A DNA stretch of 64,000 nt, taken from the NCBI GenBank assembly GCA_031268145.1, contig JAIRXS010000020.1:1-64000 (forward strand). The letters are read 5' to 3'. This document shows positions 38,001 to 49,170 of this stretch, in pieces (the first letter of the stretch is position 1; the number at the start of each line of letters is the position of its first letter). The notes beneath the pieces were generated by a model. It did not search any database. It saw only the letters and a program-made list of their open reading frames with translations, and was not told where the DNA came from. Both the position numbers and the translations under genes were made by a program. This stretch comes from Candidatus Endomicrobiellum siamense. Lineage in GTDB: Bacteria; Elusimicrobiota; Endomicrobiia; Endomicrobiales; Endomicrobiaceae.

Positions 38001-39095
38001 TTATTTTTCTAAAGTAATTACTGCTATTTCACTTGTATTAAAAAGTCTCATTGGCGGGCCCCAAAGCCTAGTGCCTGAAGTTATATACATAGTTGAACCA
38101 TTATTAAAATATAACCCATAATAATACTTCATAAAATATTTTCTAATTATTGTTGTAGGCGGAACTTGCCCGGCATGAGTGTGCCCTGAAAGTTGTACTA
38201 TGTTAATGCCGTTGCTGGAAGAATAATCAAAAGACTCTGGTCTATGGCTTAAAAATATCACAGGATAATCCTTATTTATATTAGACAAACTTTCAACAAT
38301 ATTTTTAGGATTCTTATAATCTATATCTTTAATACCCGAAATATTTATGATATTATTTACCAAAACACTTTCGTTTTCCAAAACTTTAATACCAAGCTTT
38401 GAAAACATATCTAAATAAGATTGTATACCTGTATAATATTCATGATTACCTGATACAGCAAATATTCCGTACTTGCTTTTCAATTTCTGAAAACCAAAGT
38501 CAATGTATTTGTTATTTTTATTAATATCTATATCTAGCACATCACCTACAATAACTACTATATCAGGGTTTAAATTATTAACTTTATCAAAAATTTTATT
38601 TGTAATTTTTGGTGTTGTATATTTATTAATATGAATATCTGAAAGTAAAACTACTTTTAAAGAATCTACGGATAAATTTGGAACTTTTATCTTTACGTCT
38701 CTTACGTTTAACACAAAAGTAAAATTTAACAAAGATATGGTACAAGCTATAATGCTTAAAAATGATGTTACCATTGTTGAGTAATATCTGAAATTCCTAA
38801 TTTTAAATATACAGTTAAATAAATTGAGAATATCGTTGATAATAAAAAAAGTGACCATTATCTGCCCTACACCCATACACATAAAACCAAATGGTGCAAT
38901 ATAACAAACAAAAGGAATGATATATCTATTATTAACAAAAGATAAAATACTTAAAAAAGCAATGAATCCAAACAAACTATATAAATATGCTTTATATGGA
39001 TATTTTATATTTAGTCCAAAATTTATACGCCAAGCAATATAAATAAAACTTAAACAATATATAACTGCTATTATTATAAAAAAAACCATTAACAC
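38001..39095 (-). CDS. membrane metallophosphoesterase
   Basis: [37 protein letters not shown]. Confidence 0.92.
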   Translation of the reverse strand: MLMVFFIIIAVIYCLSFIYIAWRINFGLNIKYPYKAYLYSLFGFIAFLSILSFVNNRYIIPFVCYIAPFGFMCMGVGQIMVTFFIINDILNLFNCIFKIRNFRYYSTMVTSFLSIIACTISLLNFTFVLNVRDVKIKVPNLSVDSLKVVLLSDIHINKYTTPKITNKIFDKVNNLNPDIVVIVGDVLDIDINKNNKYIDFGFQKLKSKYGIFAVSGNHEYYTGIQSYLDMFSKLGIKVLENESVLVNNIINISGIKDIDYKNPKNIVESLSNINKDYPVIFLSHRPESFDYSSSNGINIVQLSGHTHAGQVPPTTIIRKYFMKYYYGLYFNNGSTMYITSGTRLWGPPMRLFNTSEIAVITLEK

Positions 39096-39616
39096 CCCTT
39101 AAGTTCTGATATAAGAACTTGTCTTGCCTCAAGAAAAAATTTTGTAGCTATATCAGAAAGATAGTCCGGATAAGACCATGGAAGTTTTATATATCCATTT
39201 TTTTTATATATAGTTGTAACTTCTGCATATATACCTTTATCTAAATAAATTCTATGGCTATAATCTTTTGTTGTTGCAAGAACAACGTTTGCTGGACTAA
39301 TATAGCCTGGGTCTATATTTATTTGTCTTTTAGAATTTAACACAAATGAATTTTCTATAGAGTTTGTAGAAACTTTTATATTTGCAAGCTCTGAAGAAAA
39401 AATTAATTTTTTAAAGGAAATCCACAAACGTTTTAAGTTTTGTCCCATTTCTGGATTGTAATAACTTGAAAACTCAAAAGGCAGTATGTCACTAATAAAA
39501 TCTATTTTACCAAATTCATTTTCTATATTAGAAAATGTAGTTTGCTTTATTTTTTCGTCTGAAAAAATAATTCCGCAAAACAATTTAACTTTTTTTGAAG
39601 TTCCAATAATTCCCAC
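39089..39616 (-). CDS. DUF4416-family protein
   Basis: [15 protein letters not shown]...[19 protein letters not shown]...[26 protein letters not shown]. Confidence 0.8.
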   Translation of the reverse strand: MGIIGTSKKVKLFCGIIFSDEKIKQTTFSNIENEFGKIDFISDILPFEFSSYYNPEMGQNLKRLWISFKKLIFSSELANIKVSTNSIENSFVLNSKRQINIDPGYISPANVVLATTKDYSHRIYLDKGIYAEVTTIYKKNGYIKLPWSYPDYLSDIATKFFLEARQVLISELKGC

Positions 39617-39706
39617 TTTGCCTCTTGGTTAACATATTTTTAAGTTTACTATAAAATATTAATCTTGTAAAATATATTTGTATAAAATACAGTTAAAGGT
39701 GTTATT

Positions 39707-40144
39707 GTGAAAAAATTTTCTGTTGTATCTTTATTTCTTGTTCTTGTTATTTCTTTAGTTAATATATCTTACGCAAATTTAGTTGAAAATACAGATTATT
39801 CTGTAGATTTTCAAGAAAAAACATCAGATATGGCAGCAATTTTACATATCAATTTTATCAGTATTTTCCCTGATGTTATTCATGCAGAAGAAATAGTAAA
39901 ACAGCAATTAAAAAAATATGGAAGTTTAATTATAAAAAACAATAAACTAGTATCTACTGTAAAAACAAAAAAACGTTATAAAAATATTATTGGCTCTGCT
40001 TGGTATAGAAATGAATTAGATCCTGCAAACCCAATAAAAATAAAATTTAAAGAAGATTTAGGAGCATATGTTTGGATTGGAAAGACACAAACAATTGTCT
40101 CTTTCCCAACATATATGGCTTTTTTAAAGAAAAACATTAAATAA
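39707..40144 (+). CDS. hypothetical exported protein
   Basis: Signal peptide MKKFSVVSLFLVLVISLVNISYA; no recognised domain. Confidence 0.55.
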   Translation: MKKFSVVSLFLVLVISLVNISYANLVENTDYSVDFQEKTSDMAAILHINFISIFPDVIHAEEIVKQQLKKYGSLIIKNNKLVSTVKTKKRYKNIIGSAWYRNELDPANPIKIKFKEDLGAYVWIGKTQTIVSFPTYMAFLKKNIK

Positions 40145-40362
40145 AAATTTTTAGGCATTTCATAGATCAAACTCTAAAACAACTTATCTTATGTATTATA
40201 ATTTTCAAAGATGTTAACTGACTTTTATATTTCCTATCTCTAAAATATTTTTATAGTAAATATATGTACATACTTTTATTATATTTACCATATAGTTTAC
40301 AAATTCTTTTAGAATTACAAAAAAATAAATGGTTTTAAAAGTAAAACTGGTAGTTATACAAA

Positions 40363-41076
40363 CTAATGTATCAGATGCTCTATTGATAATATAAAAAATA
40401 TTCCTGCAAAAAACATAAGAGCTGCTGCCCTATTTTTGCATTTGTGCGTTTCCGGTATTAAATCAGATGCAGATAAAAATATAAAAGCACCAGCTGTTAT
40501 GCCAAGCAAGGCTCCAAGAGCCTGTATAGAAATATTTTTTAATAAAAACATGCCAACAATTGTCCCTATAGGAGTAAAGCAAGCATTAAGTAGAGATATA
40601 TTAAAAATTTTCTTTTTAGGCATACCATTGTGCAGTAATATACCAGATATTGTTATACCATCTGGAAGCTTATGCAAAAGAATCGCTAAAGTTGTTAAAA
40701 TTCCAAGATTAGAGTTTGCTTCAAAGCCTATTGCAATCATAAGACCATCTAAAACAGAATGTAAGGACAATCCCGTTATTGATGTAATATGTGTATGCTC
40801 GCTATTTGGACATTCTTGATCGTGACAAGGGTGAAACAAAATCACAAACTGTATAAAAAACATTATAGAAAAACCTAATAAGGTGTATAGTATAGTTTTT
40901 GGATTTAATTCTATCCCTTCAGGTATTAAGTGAGAAAATGCAAGTGTAAGCATAACTCCTGCTGCAAAATTTATTATAAGTAAAGAGTTTTTCTCAGCCC
41001 ATTTATGAAATGTAATAAGTATAATTGACCCAAGCATTGCAGCACTAGCTGCTATAAGCGAGTAAACAATTTCCAT
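40363..41076 (-). CDS. ZIP-family metal transporter
   Basis: INFAAGVMLTLAFSHLIPEG, HSVLDGLMIAIGF, LLHKLPDGITISGIL. Confidence 0.9.
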   Translation of the reverse strand: MEIVYSLIAASAAMLGSIILITFHKWAEKNSLLIINFAAGVMLTLAFSHLIPEGIELNPKTILYTLLGFSIMFFIQFVILFHPCHDQECPNSEHTHITSITGLSLHSVLDGLMIAIGFEANSNLGILTTLAILLHKLPDGITISGILLHNGMPKKKIFNISLLNACFTPIGTIVGMFLLKNISIQALGALLGITAGAFIFLSASDLIPETHKCKNRAAALMFFAGIFFILSIEHLIH

Positions 41077-41287
41077 CTTTTCTCCCAATTTATTTTTAAT
41101 AAATATAACAGCAGATATTTTTCAAGATTTACTTGATTTTTAAAAAACTTTTAGCTTTCTTGAACATTAAATTAAAATCCAATTGCTTGAGTATTAAGTA
41201 ATCAAATTGGCTCTTTTAAGGTTTTACTAATAGCTTCATTTATATGTATAAACTTTAAGTTTTTAGCAAGTTTCTTTATTACCTCTA

Positions 41288-42310
41288 TTACAATGTAGAT
41301 AAATTTTCTTCAGTAAATTTTATAACATTGTACATCATTTCAACAGCTTTTTGTGGGAATTTTCCTACAGAAGTTTCTGCCGAAAGCATTGTGTAATCTG
41401 TTCCATCTATAACAGCATTTGCAATATCACATACCTCAGCTCGCGTTGGAACAGGGTTTCTTATCATGCTATCAAGCATTTGTGTAGCAGTGATTACAAA
41501 ATTATTATGTTGTTTACACTTCTTAATTATACGTTTTTGCATTATAGGCACTTGATATATAGGGATAGATACACCCATATCACCCCTTGCCACCATTATG
41601 CCGCTAGTAGTAGCCATTATTCTTTCAATATTCTCTATTCCTGACATATCTTCAATTTTAGCTATTAGTTTACATTTTGTATTATTTTTTTCTTTTAATA
41701 TATCTACTAAAGGTTGCATATCTTGTGCGTCTCTAACAAAAGAATTTGCCACAAAATCTAAATCTTTCTCTAAAGCAAACAAAAAACCATCTTTATCTTT
41801 TTTTTCCAACAATTCAAATTCAAGTTTGGCAAAAGGGATATTGACTCCCTTATGTGTTTTTAACAGATAGTCCATTTGTACTTGTGCAACTACTTCACCT
41901 TCTGACGCAGATAAAACTTTTAAAGTTAAATTACCGTCTTCAATAAAAATAGTAAGACCCTCTTTAATAGCTGTAAAAGAATTAGGATAATCTATATGGA
42001 TTATTTTATTGTTGCCTACTATATTTTTTCTTGTCAACAATATTTTTTGATCTTTTTTTAGCTCTACTTGACCATTTTCAATTTTTCCTACTCTGATTCT
42101 ATGTCCTTCAAGATCTGCAAGAATTTTAATGTCTTTTTTGTAATTTCTATTTGTTTCTCTAATCATTTCAATGTCTTTTTCGTACTCTTGGAAAGTCCCG
42201 TGAGAAAAATTGAGTCTTACTATAGTCATCCCGTTTTCTGCTAATGTTTTTAATGTTTCAATAGAGCGTATAGCAGGCCCTATTGTACATACTATCCCTG
42301 TTTTAGCCAC
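41288..42310 (-). CDS. pyk: pyruvate kinase, short form without C-terminal domain
   Basis: TGIVCTIGPA, VRLNFSHG, IAKIEDMSGIENIERIM, VARGDMGVSIP, ITATQMLDSMIRNPVPTRAEVCDIANAVIDGTDYTMLSAETSVGKFP; stops ~20 aa later. Confidence 0.93.
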   Translation of the reverse strand: MAKTGIVCTIGPAIRSIETLKTLAENGMTIVRLNFSHGTFQEYEKDIEMIRETNRNYKKDIKILADLEGHRIRVGKIENGQVELKKDQKILLTRKNIVGNNKIIHIDYPNSFTAIKEGLTIFIEDGNLTLKVLSASEGEVVAQVQMDYLLKTHKGVNIPFAKLEFELLEKKDKDGFLFALEKDLDFVANSFVRDAQDMQPLVDILKEKNNTKCKLIAKIEDMSGIENIERIMATTSGIMVARGDMGVSIPIYQVPIMQKRIIKKCKQHNNFVITATQMLDSMIRNPVPTRAEVCDIANAVIDGTDYTMLSAETSVGKFPQKAVEMMYNVIKFTEENLSTL

Positions 42311-42396
42311 TAGAGCTACTCCTTTTACACATGCTATTTGTTACTAAATACATATTTTATTCTGTTTATTAGTAATAGTATAAATAATAAAAAAAA

Positions 42397-42420
42397 CGTG
42401 AATTCTCTAGAATTCACTTT
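42397..42420 (-). terminator. hairpin terminator downstream of RelE remnant
   Basis: GTGAATTC TCTA GAATTCAC followed on the minus strand by GTTTTTTT. Confidence 0.7.
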
Positions 42421-42461
42421 AATGAGGATTATATATAAACGAGGACTCAAAGTCAATGGAA

Positions 42462-42690
42462 TTAGTTATTATAAACTTTATCGCGTTTGCCAAGCTCAAT
42501 AACTAAAGTATCATTTTTAATTTTTACTATTACGCTAAAATTTCCAATGCGATAACGCCAAAGGCCAACACGACTATGACGTAATGGCTTTCCAACTTTT
42601 TCAGGAGCAGATAGAGGGCTTTCTTTTTTAAAGAACGTCAAAATTTGTTCTTTGATAGAAGTGTCCAATTTATCTAATTTTTATTGACAT
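42462..42690 (-). pseudogene. RelE/ParE-family toxin remnant, N-terminally truncated
   Basis: KLDKLDTSIKEQILTFFKKESPLSAPEKVGKPLRHSRVGLWRYRIGNFSVIVKIKNDTLVIELGKRDKVYNN; in-frame stop just upstream of KLDKLD. Confidence 0.7.
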
Positions 42691-43040
42691 TTTATTATAA
42701 ACAATATAATATATATTGTATTGTTAATACTTGGACCCACTACATATAGTAATTTTGATTGCTGATACTAAACTTAACAAGTGATTCCGTTAAAATTGTA
42801 AGCATCCCAGATGCTATCATAAAAAAAACGAAAATTACAAATACAAAATAAAGTCACTATTTTTAAGCAATGGAAAGGCATGGTTATTGGGTTAGACATT
42901 TGCCTAGTGTTCTTAATCCATAAGACCTGTCTGATATGTATTAATAAATTTAAATTATTATAGATATTGTTTAATTTTATATTAATTTTTGTAACCTTGT
43001 TCGAAAAGGATGAGAGTTTTTTATATTTAAGAGGGACAAA

Positions 43041-45170
43041 ATGGAAAATGAAAATTTGTTTAGATCTATTGTAAAAAGAAATGGCATTGTAGAAACATTT
43101 AATCACAAAAAAATTACACAAGCCATAGAAAAAGCAGGTAATGCAACTGGAGAATTTGGAAAAAACATTGCAGATAAACTTACTCTTAAAGTTCTATCTA
43201 TACTACACGAAACTGCCAAAAACAAAAAACCTTCTGTTGAAGAAATTCAAGACATAGTTGAAGAAGTTTTACTATCTTCTATTTATAAAAAAACAGCAAA
43301 AGCTTATATTTTATATCGTGATCAACATACACAAATAAGAGAAATTACATCTTCATTTAATGTAAATTTAGTTGATCAATACTTACAAAAAATAGATTGG
43401 CAAGTCAATGAAAACAGCAATATGTCTTATTCTTTACAGGGTCTTAACAATTATATTTCTTCTGAAATTAGTAAAGTATATTGGTTAAATAAAATTTACC
43501 CAGACAATATACGCAAAGCTCATTGTGAAGGCGACCTACATATACACGATTTAGGTCTCTTAGGAGCTTATTGCGTAGGCTGGGACCTACAAGATTTACT
43601 TATAAGTGGATTTAAAGGAGCGTCCGGAAAAGCTGAAAGTAAGCCAGCAAAACATTTCAGAACAGCACTCGGACAAATTATAAACTTTTTTTATACTTTA
43701 CAAGGCGAAAGCGCTGGAGCACAGGCATTTTCAAACTTCGACACCTTACTTGCACCATTTATTTACTATGATAAACTCTCGTATAAAGATGTTAAACAAT
43801 CCTTACAAGAGTTTTTGTTTAATATAAATGTCCCTACAAGAGTGGGGTTTCAAACCCCATTTACAAATTTAACAATGGATCTAACAGTTGCCCCTCACTA
43901 CAAAGACGAACCTGTAATAATAGGAGTAAAGCGTCAAAACAAAAAATATGGTGATTTTCAAAAAGAAATGGATATATTAAACCAGGCATTTTTAGAATTA
44001 ATGCTTGAAGGAGATGCTAAGGGCAGAGTATTTACATTTCCTATCCCGACTTACAATATTACAACCGATTTTGATTGGGACAATGAAAACATCAAAGCGC
44101 TTTGGGATATAACAGCAAAATATGGAATACCTTATTTCGCAAATTTTGTTAACTCTGACATGAAACCAGAAGATGCAAGAAGTATGTGTTGCAGACTTAG
44201 GATAGATAACAGAGAACTTCAAAAACGAGGAGGTGGACTTTTCGGAGCTTCTCCTTTAACAGGCTCCATTGGAGTTGTCACTATTAATCTGCCTAGAATA
44301 GGTTATACCGCAAAAAATGAAATAGATTTTTTAGAAAAACTTAAAAACAACATGGGCATAGCAAAACAAAGTTTAGAAATAAAAAGACGAGTTTTAGAGA
44401 AGTTTACCTCTGGCAACTTATATCCATATATGAGCTTTTACCTTAGAAGTGTAAAACAACGTTTTGATCAATACTGGCAAAATCACTTTTCTACAATTGG
44501 ACTTGTAGGCTTAAACGAAGCTTGCCTAAATTTATTTGGACAAGATATAGGGAGCCAAAAAGGTAAAGAATTTGGCAATAAAGTTTTAGATTTTATGAGA
44601 AACATTCTTATTGATTACCAACAAGAAACTGGGAACAACTACAATTTAGAAGCCACCCCTGCTGAAGGCACGTCATATAGGCTTGCTAAACTTGACGCAA
44701 AACTATATCCAGATATAATTTCTGCCAGTCCTGTAAAAGAAACCCCTTTTTACACAAACTCTAGTCAGTTGCCTGTAAACTATACAGATGATATTTTTGA
44801 AAATTTAGACCTTCAAGATTCTATGCAGTCTAAATACACGGGCGGTACAGTTTTGCATATATTCGTTGGAGAAAAAGTTAAAGATACGCAAGCCTTAAAA
44901 ATGTTTATAAAAACAGTGTGCAAAAATTATAAATTACCTTATTTCTCTATAACCCCAACATTCAGCATCTGCCCAAATTGTGGCTACATTGAAGGCGAGC
45001 GCAATGAATGTCCAAAATGTAAAAATGAAACTTGTGAAGTATATTCAAGAGTTGTAGGATATTTAAGACCTGTTTCTTTATGGAATAAAGGGAAAAAAGA
45101 AGAATTTAAAATACGTAAAACATATTGCCCTTGCAGCAATAATAATTATAAAAAAGGCGGCAGGGGATGA
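43041..45170 (+). CDS. nrdD: anaerobic ribonucleoside-triphosphate reductase
   Basis: ATP-cone N-terminus; CPNCGYIEGERNECPKCKNETCEVYSRVVGYLRPVSLWNKGKKEEF. Confidence 0.96.
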   Translation: MENENLFRSIVKRNGIVETFNHKKITQAIEKAGNATGEFGKNIADKLTLKVLSILHETAKNKKPSVEEIQDIVEEVLLSSIYKKTAKAYILYRDQHTQIREITSSFNVNLVDQYLQKIDWQVNENSNMSYSLQGLNNYISSEISKVYWLNKIYPDNIRKAHCEGDLHIHDLGLLGAYCVGWDLQDLLISGFKGASGKAESKPAKHFRTALGQIINFFYTLQGESAGAQAFSNFDTLLAPFIYYDKLSYKDVKQSLQEFLFNINVPTRVGFQTPFTNLTMDLTVAPHYKDEPVIIGVKRQNKKYGDFQKEMDILNQAFLELMLEGDAKGRVFTFPIPTYNITTDFDWDNENIKALWDITAKYGIPYFANFVNSDMKPEDARSMCCRLRIDNRELQKRGGGLFGASPLTGSIGVVTINLPRIGYTAKNEIDFLEKLKNNMGIAKQSLEIKRRVLEKFTSGNLYPYMSFYLRSVKQRFDQYWQNHFSTIGLVGLNEACLNLFGQDIGSQKGKEFGNKVLDFMRNILIDYQQETGNNYNLEATPAEGTSYRLAKLDAKLYPDIISASPVKETPFYTNSSQLPVNYTDDIFENLDLQDSMQSKYTGGTVLHIFVGEKVKDTQALKMFIKTVCKNYKLPYFSITPTFSICPNCGYIEGERNECPKCKNETCEVYSRVVGYLRPVSLWNKGKKEEFKIRKTYCPCSNNNYKKGGRG

Positions 45171-45742
45171 AAATCGCTGGATTACAAAAATTATCATTAA
45201 TAGACTACCCTAAAATCCCTGCCGCTATTATTTTTACACAAGGGTGTAATATGAAGTGTCCTTATTGCCACAATCCACAGTTAGTTTATCCTAACCTATT
45301 TGAAAATTTATTAAATGAAAACGAAATTTTTACATTCTTGAGCAAAAGAGTAAGATTGTTAAAAGGAGTTGTTATAACAGGAGGAGAACCAACTATACAA
45401 AAGGATTTAGTTGAATTTATACTAAAAATTAAAAAGTTTGGTTTTCTTGTTAAACTTGACACAAATGGTACAAATCCCAACGTTTTAGAAGAGCTCATAT
45501 CAAAGAAATTTATTGATTTTATAGCAATGGATATAAAATCTGGCTTTACAAAATATCACACCTTCTTTAAAGGCGCCTTAAATTCAATTAAAACATCTAT
45601 TGATATAATCAAAAGTTCTAATATAGCGCATTTATTTAGGACAACTTATGATAAAAACTTACTACAAGATTCAGACATAGAAAGTATTAAAAGTTTTATA
45701 GGCAAGTCTACTTATTATATAGTTCAAAAATGCAATAAATAA
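45167..45742 (+). CDS. nrdG: anaerobic RNR activating radical SAM protein
   Basis: IIFTQGCNMKCPYCHNPQLV (CxxxCxxC); overlaps nrdD stop. Confidence 0.92.
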   Translation: MKIAGLQKLSLIDYPKIPAAIIFTQGCNMKCPYCHNPQLVYPNLFENLLNENEIFTFLSKRVRLLKGVVITGGEPTIQKDLVEFILKIKKFGFLVKLDTNGTNPNVLEELISKKFIDFIAMDIKSGFTKYHTFFKGALNSIKTSIDIIKSSNIAHLFRTTYDKNLLQDSDIESIKSFIGKSTYYIVQKCNK

Positions 45743-45793
45743 AATTCGCAAACGTTAAGATTATTTAAACTAAGACAAAAAAAACTATATTAA

Positions 45794-47053
45794 TTATTTC
45801 TCAAAAGTAAACTCAAAATCGCCAATTCGTATTGTGTCGCTTGTTTTTGCGCCCATCTTTTCTAATTCTATTTCTAAACCCATTTTTTTTAGAATATTTT
45901 GATAACGACGTAAAGAATCGTCTTCATTAAATTTAGTCATCTCTGTAAGAGTTTGGACTTTTGAACCTGTAACCACAAAAACGCCATCTTTATCAAGTTT
46001 TATTTTAAACTCTGGCTCATAAATATATTTTTTTATTGGTATTGTTTCAATTTCTTCTGGACTAAAAACAGCTGGTTTGGAAAGTATTTTTACTATCTCT
46101 TTTAGTAAAGAGTCTATACCAATTCCAGTTACAGCTGAAATCTCAAAAAACTTTTTATTTTTAAAATTTTTCTTAAATTTTTTAATATGCGTATTAGCAC
46201 TAGGCAAATCAATTTTATTTAAAACTACTATTACTTGTTTTTTTAAAATATACTTAGAATATTTTTTTAACTCGTTATTTATAATTTTATAATTATTGTA
46301 GGGATCTTTATCATCAAAGCCACTAACATCTATTATATGTAAAAGCAGTTTTGTACGTTTTATATGTCTTAAGAACTCAAGCCCTAGCCCCTTTCCTTCA
46401 TGCGCACCTTCAATTATGCCAGGAATATCAGCCGCAACAAAACTTTTTCCTTTATAATCTACAACCCCTAAATTTGGTGACAATGTCGTAAAAGGATAGT
46501 CTGCAATTTTTGGACTAGCAGCTGAAATCTTAGATAAAAGGGTAGATTTTCCCGCATTGGGAAACCCAACAAAACCAACATCTGCAATTAAACGCAATTC
46601 TAAATTGATTTCTGCAGTTTCCCCTAATTCTCCCTTTTCTGCAATTCTTGGCGCTGTGTGTCTGCCTGTTTTAAAAGAAGCATTTCCTCTACCGCCCCTT
46701 CCACCCTTAACAACTAAAACTTTTTCCCCCGCAGTTTTAATATCTGCAAAAAGTTCTCCATTTTTAAACACCAAAGTACCCAACGGTATTTTTATTATTA
46801 AGTCCTGCCCATACCTGCCAAACTTATCACTAGGCAAACCTTTATGGCCATCTTCAGCATTAAACTTTGGTTTATAAGATAAGTCTAGAAGTGTTGTTTT
46901 GTGCGGGTCGCCTTCAAAATAAATATCTCCACCTTTACCACCATTTCCGCCATTAGGTCCGCCGTAAGGAACGTATTTTTCACGCCTAAAAGAAATACAG
47001 CCGTCGCCACCGCGTCCGGCTGTAAGAAAAATGTTAACTTTATCTATAAACAT
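45794..47053 (-). CDS. obgE: GTPase Obg/CgtA
   Basis: GGRGGDGCISFRREKYVPYGGPNGGNGGKGG, GFPNAGKSTLL. Confidence 0.97.
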   Translation of the reverse strand: MFIDKVNIFLTAGRGGDGCISFRREKYVPYGGPNGGNGGKGGDIYFEGDPHKTTLLDLSYKPKFNAEDGHKGLPSDKFGRYGQDLIIKIPLGTLVFKNGELFADIKTAGEKVLVVKGGRGGRGNASFKTGRHTAPRIAEKGELGETAEINLELRLIADVGFVGFPNAGKSTLLSKISAASPKIADYPFTTLSPNLGVVDYKGKSFVAADIPGIIEGAHEGKGLGLEFLRHIKRTKLLLHIIDVSGFDDKDPYNNYKIINNELKKYSKYILKKQVIVVLNKIDLPSANTHIKKFKKNFKNKKFFEISAVTGIGIDSLLKEIVKILSKPAVFSPEEIETIPIKKYIYEPEFKIKLDKDGVFVVTGSKVQTLTEMTKFNEDDSLRRYQNILKKMGLEIELEKMGAKTSDTIRIGDFEFTFEK

Positions 47054-47076
47054 TAGACAAATTTATCCTTAAATTA

Positions 47077-47325
47077 CTATTCAACACTCACATAGCATCT
47101 GTTACCTGTTTTCTTCACAAACTTTACAGTGCCTGCACTTTTTGCAAAAAGAGTATTGTCTTTACCCATACCAACATTAACCCCAGCATGGTATTTCGTC
47201 CCTCTCTGGCGAACAATTATCGCACCAGCTGTAGCTTTTTGATCTCCATATATTTTCACGCCTAACCTTTGACCATGTGAATCACGACCATTAGTAGACG
47301 AACCTTGCGCTTTGACGTGTGCCAT
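47077..47325 (-). CDS. rpmA: 50S ribosomal protein bL27
   Basis: [41 protein letters not shown]. Confidence 0.98.
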   Translation of the reverse strand: MAHVKAQGSSTNGRDSHGQRLGVKIYGDQKATAGAIIVRQRGTKYHAGVNVGMGKDNTLFAKSAGTVKFVKKTGNRCYVSVE

Positions 47326-47350
47326 TTTACTATCTCCTAAAATTTAATGC

Positions 47351-47665
47351 TTATGCATTAATCTTTGTAATTTTTAGTTCCGTTACGTATTGACGATGCC
47401 CTTGCAGCTTTTTATAACCTTTTTTTGGTTTTCTTTTAAATACTAATATCTTTGGGGCCCTTTTTTGTGATATAACTTTAGCAACTACACTAGCACCTTC
47501 TACCAAAGGTTTCCCAACTGTAGCTTTATCTGCATCTGCAAGCAAAAGCACATCACTAAGAACTACTTCCTGACCAATTTCTGCTTCGTTAAGTTTTTCA
47601 ACAACTAAATTTAAACCTTCTTCTACTCTGTACTGCTTACCGCCTGATCTTATAATTGCATACAT
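47351..47665 (-). CDS. rplU: 50S ribosomal protein bL21
   Basis: MYAIIRSGGKQYRVEEG...RKPKKGYKKLQGHRQYVTELKI. Confidence 0.97.
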   Translation of the reverse strand: MYAIIRSGGKQYRVEEGLNLVVEKLNEAEIGQEVVLSDVLLLADADKATVGKPLVEGASVVAKVISQKRAPKILVFKRKPKKGYKKLQGHRQYVTELKITKINA

Positions 47666-47775
47666 TTGACATGCTCCTTTTTGGTTCGTATAATTTACAA
47701 AAATCATAAATATTTGTCAAATACTCTTGAGTATGAAAAATGCTTAAGAACTCAGTTATAATCAGGAGGATTTCA

Positions 47776-48966
47776 ATGATTTCACAAAGAGCACAATCTA
47801 TCATACCATCTCCAACTCTTTCAATTGATGCAAAAGCAAAAGCATTAAAACAAAAAGGCATAGATATTATAAATTTTGGAATTGGAGAGCCAGACTTTGA
47901 TACTCCTAAAAATATAAAAGAGGTAGCAATAACTGCTATAAATAGCGGTTTTACAAAGTATTGTCCTGTACCCGGCACGCTTGAAATAAAAAATGCAATT
48001 ATAAACAAACTTAAAAGAGACAATAACACTACATATCTTCCTGACGAAATAATTGTTTCAAGTGGAGCAAAACATTCTTTATACAACTTGTTTCAAGCAA
48101 TAATTGACCCTGAAGATGAAGTTATAATACCTGCTCCTTATTGGGTATCTTATACAGATATGGTCATTCTTGCAGGTGGAAAACCTATAATAATTAATAC
48201 TACAGACAAAAATAATTTTAAAATAACTAGTGATTTAATAAAAAAAGTTATAACAAGCAAAACAAAAGCAATAATTATTAATTCCCCTTCAAACCCTACA
48301 GGTGTAACATATTGCCAAAATGAGCTTAAAGAAATTGCTCAAGTATGTTTAGAAAATAAAATTCTTATAATTTCAGATGAGATATATGAAAAATTAGTAT
48401 ATGATAACTTTAAATTTACATCTATTGTTCAAGCTTATCCTCAAGTAAAAGATACTGCTATCTTAATAAATGGCGTATCTAAAGCTTATGCTATGACAGG
48501 CTGGAGAATTGGATACGCAGCAGGCAATAAAGAAATAATATCTGCAATGACTAAAATACAAAGCCAGTCAACATCTAATGCATCTTCTATATCAATTAAA
48601 GCTGCAGTAGAAGCACTAAATGGAACTCAAGAATACGTAGAGATTATGAGGAAAGAATTTGAAAAAAGAAGAAATTATATTGTTGAAAGATTAAATTCTA
48701 TAGAAGGTATAAACTGCATAAAACCTGAAGGTGCATTTTATGTTTTCCCAAATATTAGCTCTATTTTATGTAAAAGTTTTAATGGAAAAAATATCAATTC
48801 TGACATAGAATTTGCAGATTATTTACTTAATCAAGCTAGAATTGCAGTTGTCCCTGGCACTGCATTTGGAGCAAAAGGATATATAAGAATATCTTATGCA
48901 ACTTCTATTGAAAACATACAAAAGGGTATTGGCAGATTAGAAAATGCCTTAAAAAACAAAATTTGA
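47776..48966 (+). CDS. aspC: class I aminotransferase (aspartate aminotransferase-like)
   Basis: INFGIGEPDFDTPKNI, INSPSNPTGVTY, NGVSKAYAMTGWRIGYAAG; start at MISQRAQS. Confidence 0.92.
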   Translation: MISQRAQSIIPSPTLSIDAKAKALKQKGIDIINFGIGEPDFDTPKNIKEVAITAINSGFTKYCPVPGTLEIKNAIINKLKRDNNTTYLPDEIIVSSGAKHSLYNLFQAIIDPEDEVIIPAPYWVSYTDMVILAGGKPIIINTTDKNNFKITSDLIKKVITSKTKAIIINSPSNPTGVTYCQNELKEIAQVCLENKILIISDEIYEKLVYDNFKFTSIVQAYPQVKDTAILINGVSKAYAMTGWRIGYAAGNKEIISAMTKIQSQSTSNASSISIKAAVEALNGTQEYVEIMRKEFEKRRNYIVERLNSIEGINCIKPEGAFYVFPNISSILCKSFNGKNINSDIEFADYLLNQARIAVVPGTAFGAKGYIRISYATSIENIQKGIGRLENALKNKI

Positions 48967-49008
48967 CGCAACTATGTTTTTATGGTACAATACTCCTCGT
49001 TATACGGT

Positions 49009-49082
49009 GTCTCCGTAGCTCAATTGGATAGAGCAACTGCCTTCTAAGCAGTAGGTTGCGTGTTCAACTCACGCCGGAGACG
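49009..49082 (+). tRNA. tRNA-Arg(TCT)
   Basis: GTCTCCG/CGGAGAC acceptor; anticodon loop CTTCTAA; TpsiC GTTCAACTC. Confidence 0.95.
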
Positions 49083-49095
49083 TTTTAATTTTTTT

Positions 49096-49170
49096 GGTGG
49101 TTGTAGCTCAATTGGTTAGAGCGTCGGTTTGTGAAGCCGAAGGTTGCGGGTTCAAGTCCCGTCAGCCACC
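49096..49170 (+). tRNA. tRNA-His(GTG)
   Basis: G-1, GTGGTTG/CAGCCAC acceptor, anticodon loop TTGTGAA, GGTTCAAGTCC. Confidence 0.95.

Noticed and set aside
43998-44222. 74-aa minus-strand ORF within nrdD
   Set aside because: Antisense shadow of a highly conserved gene.
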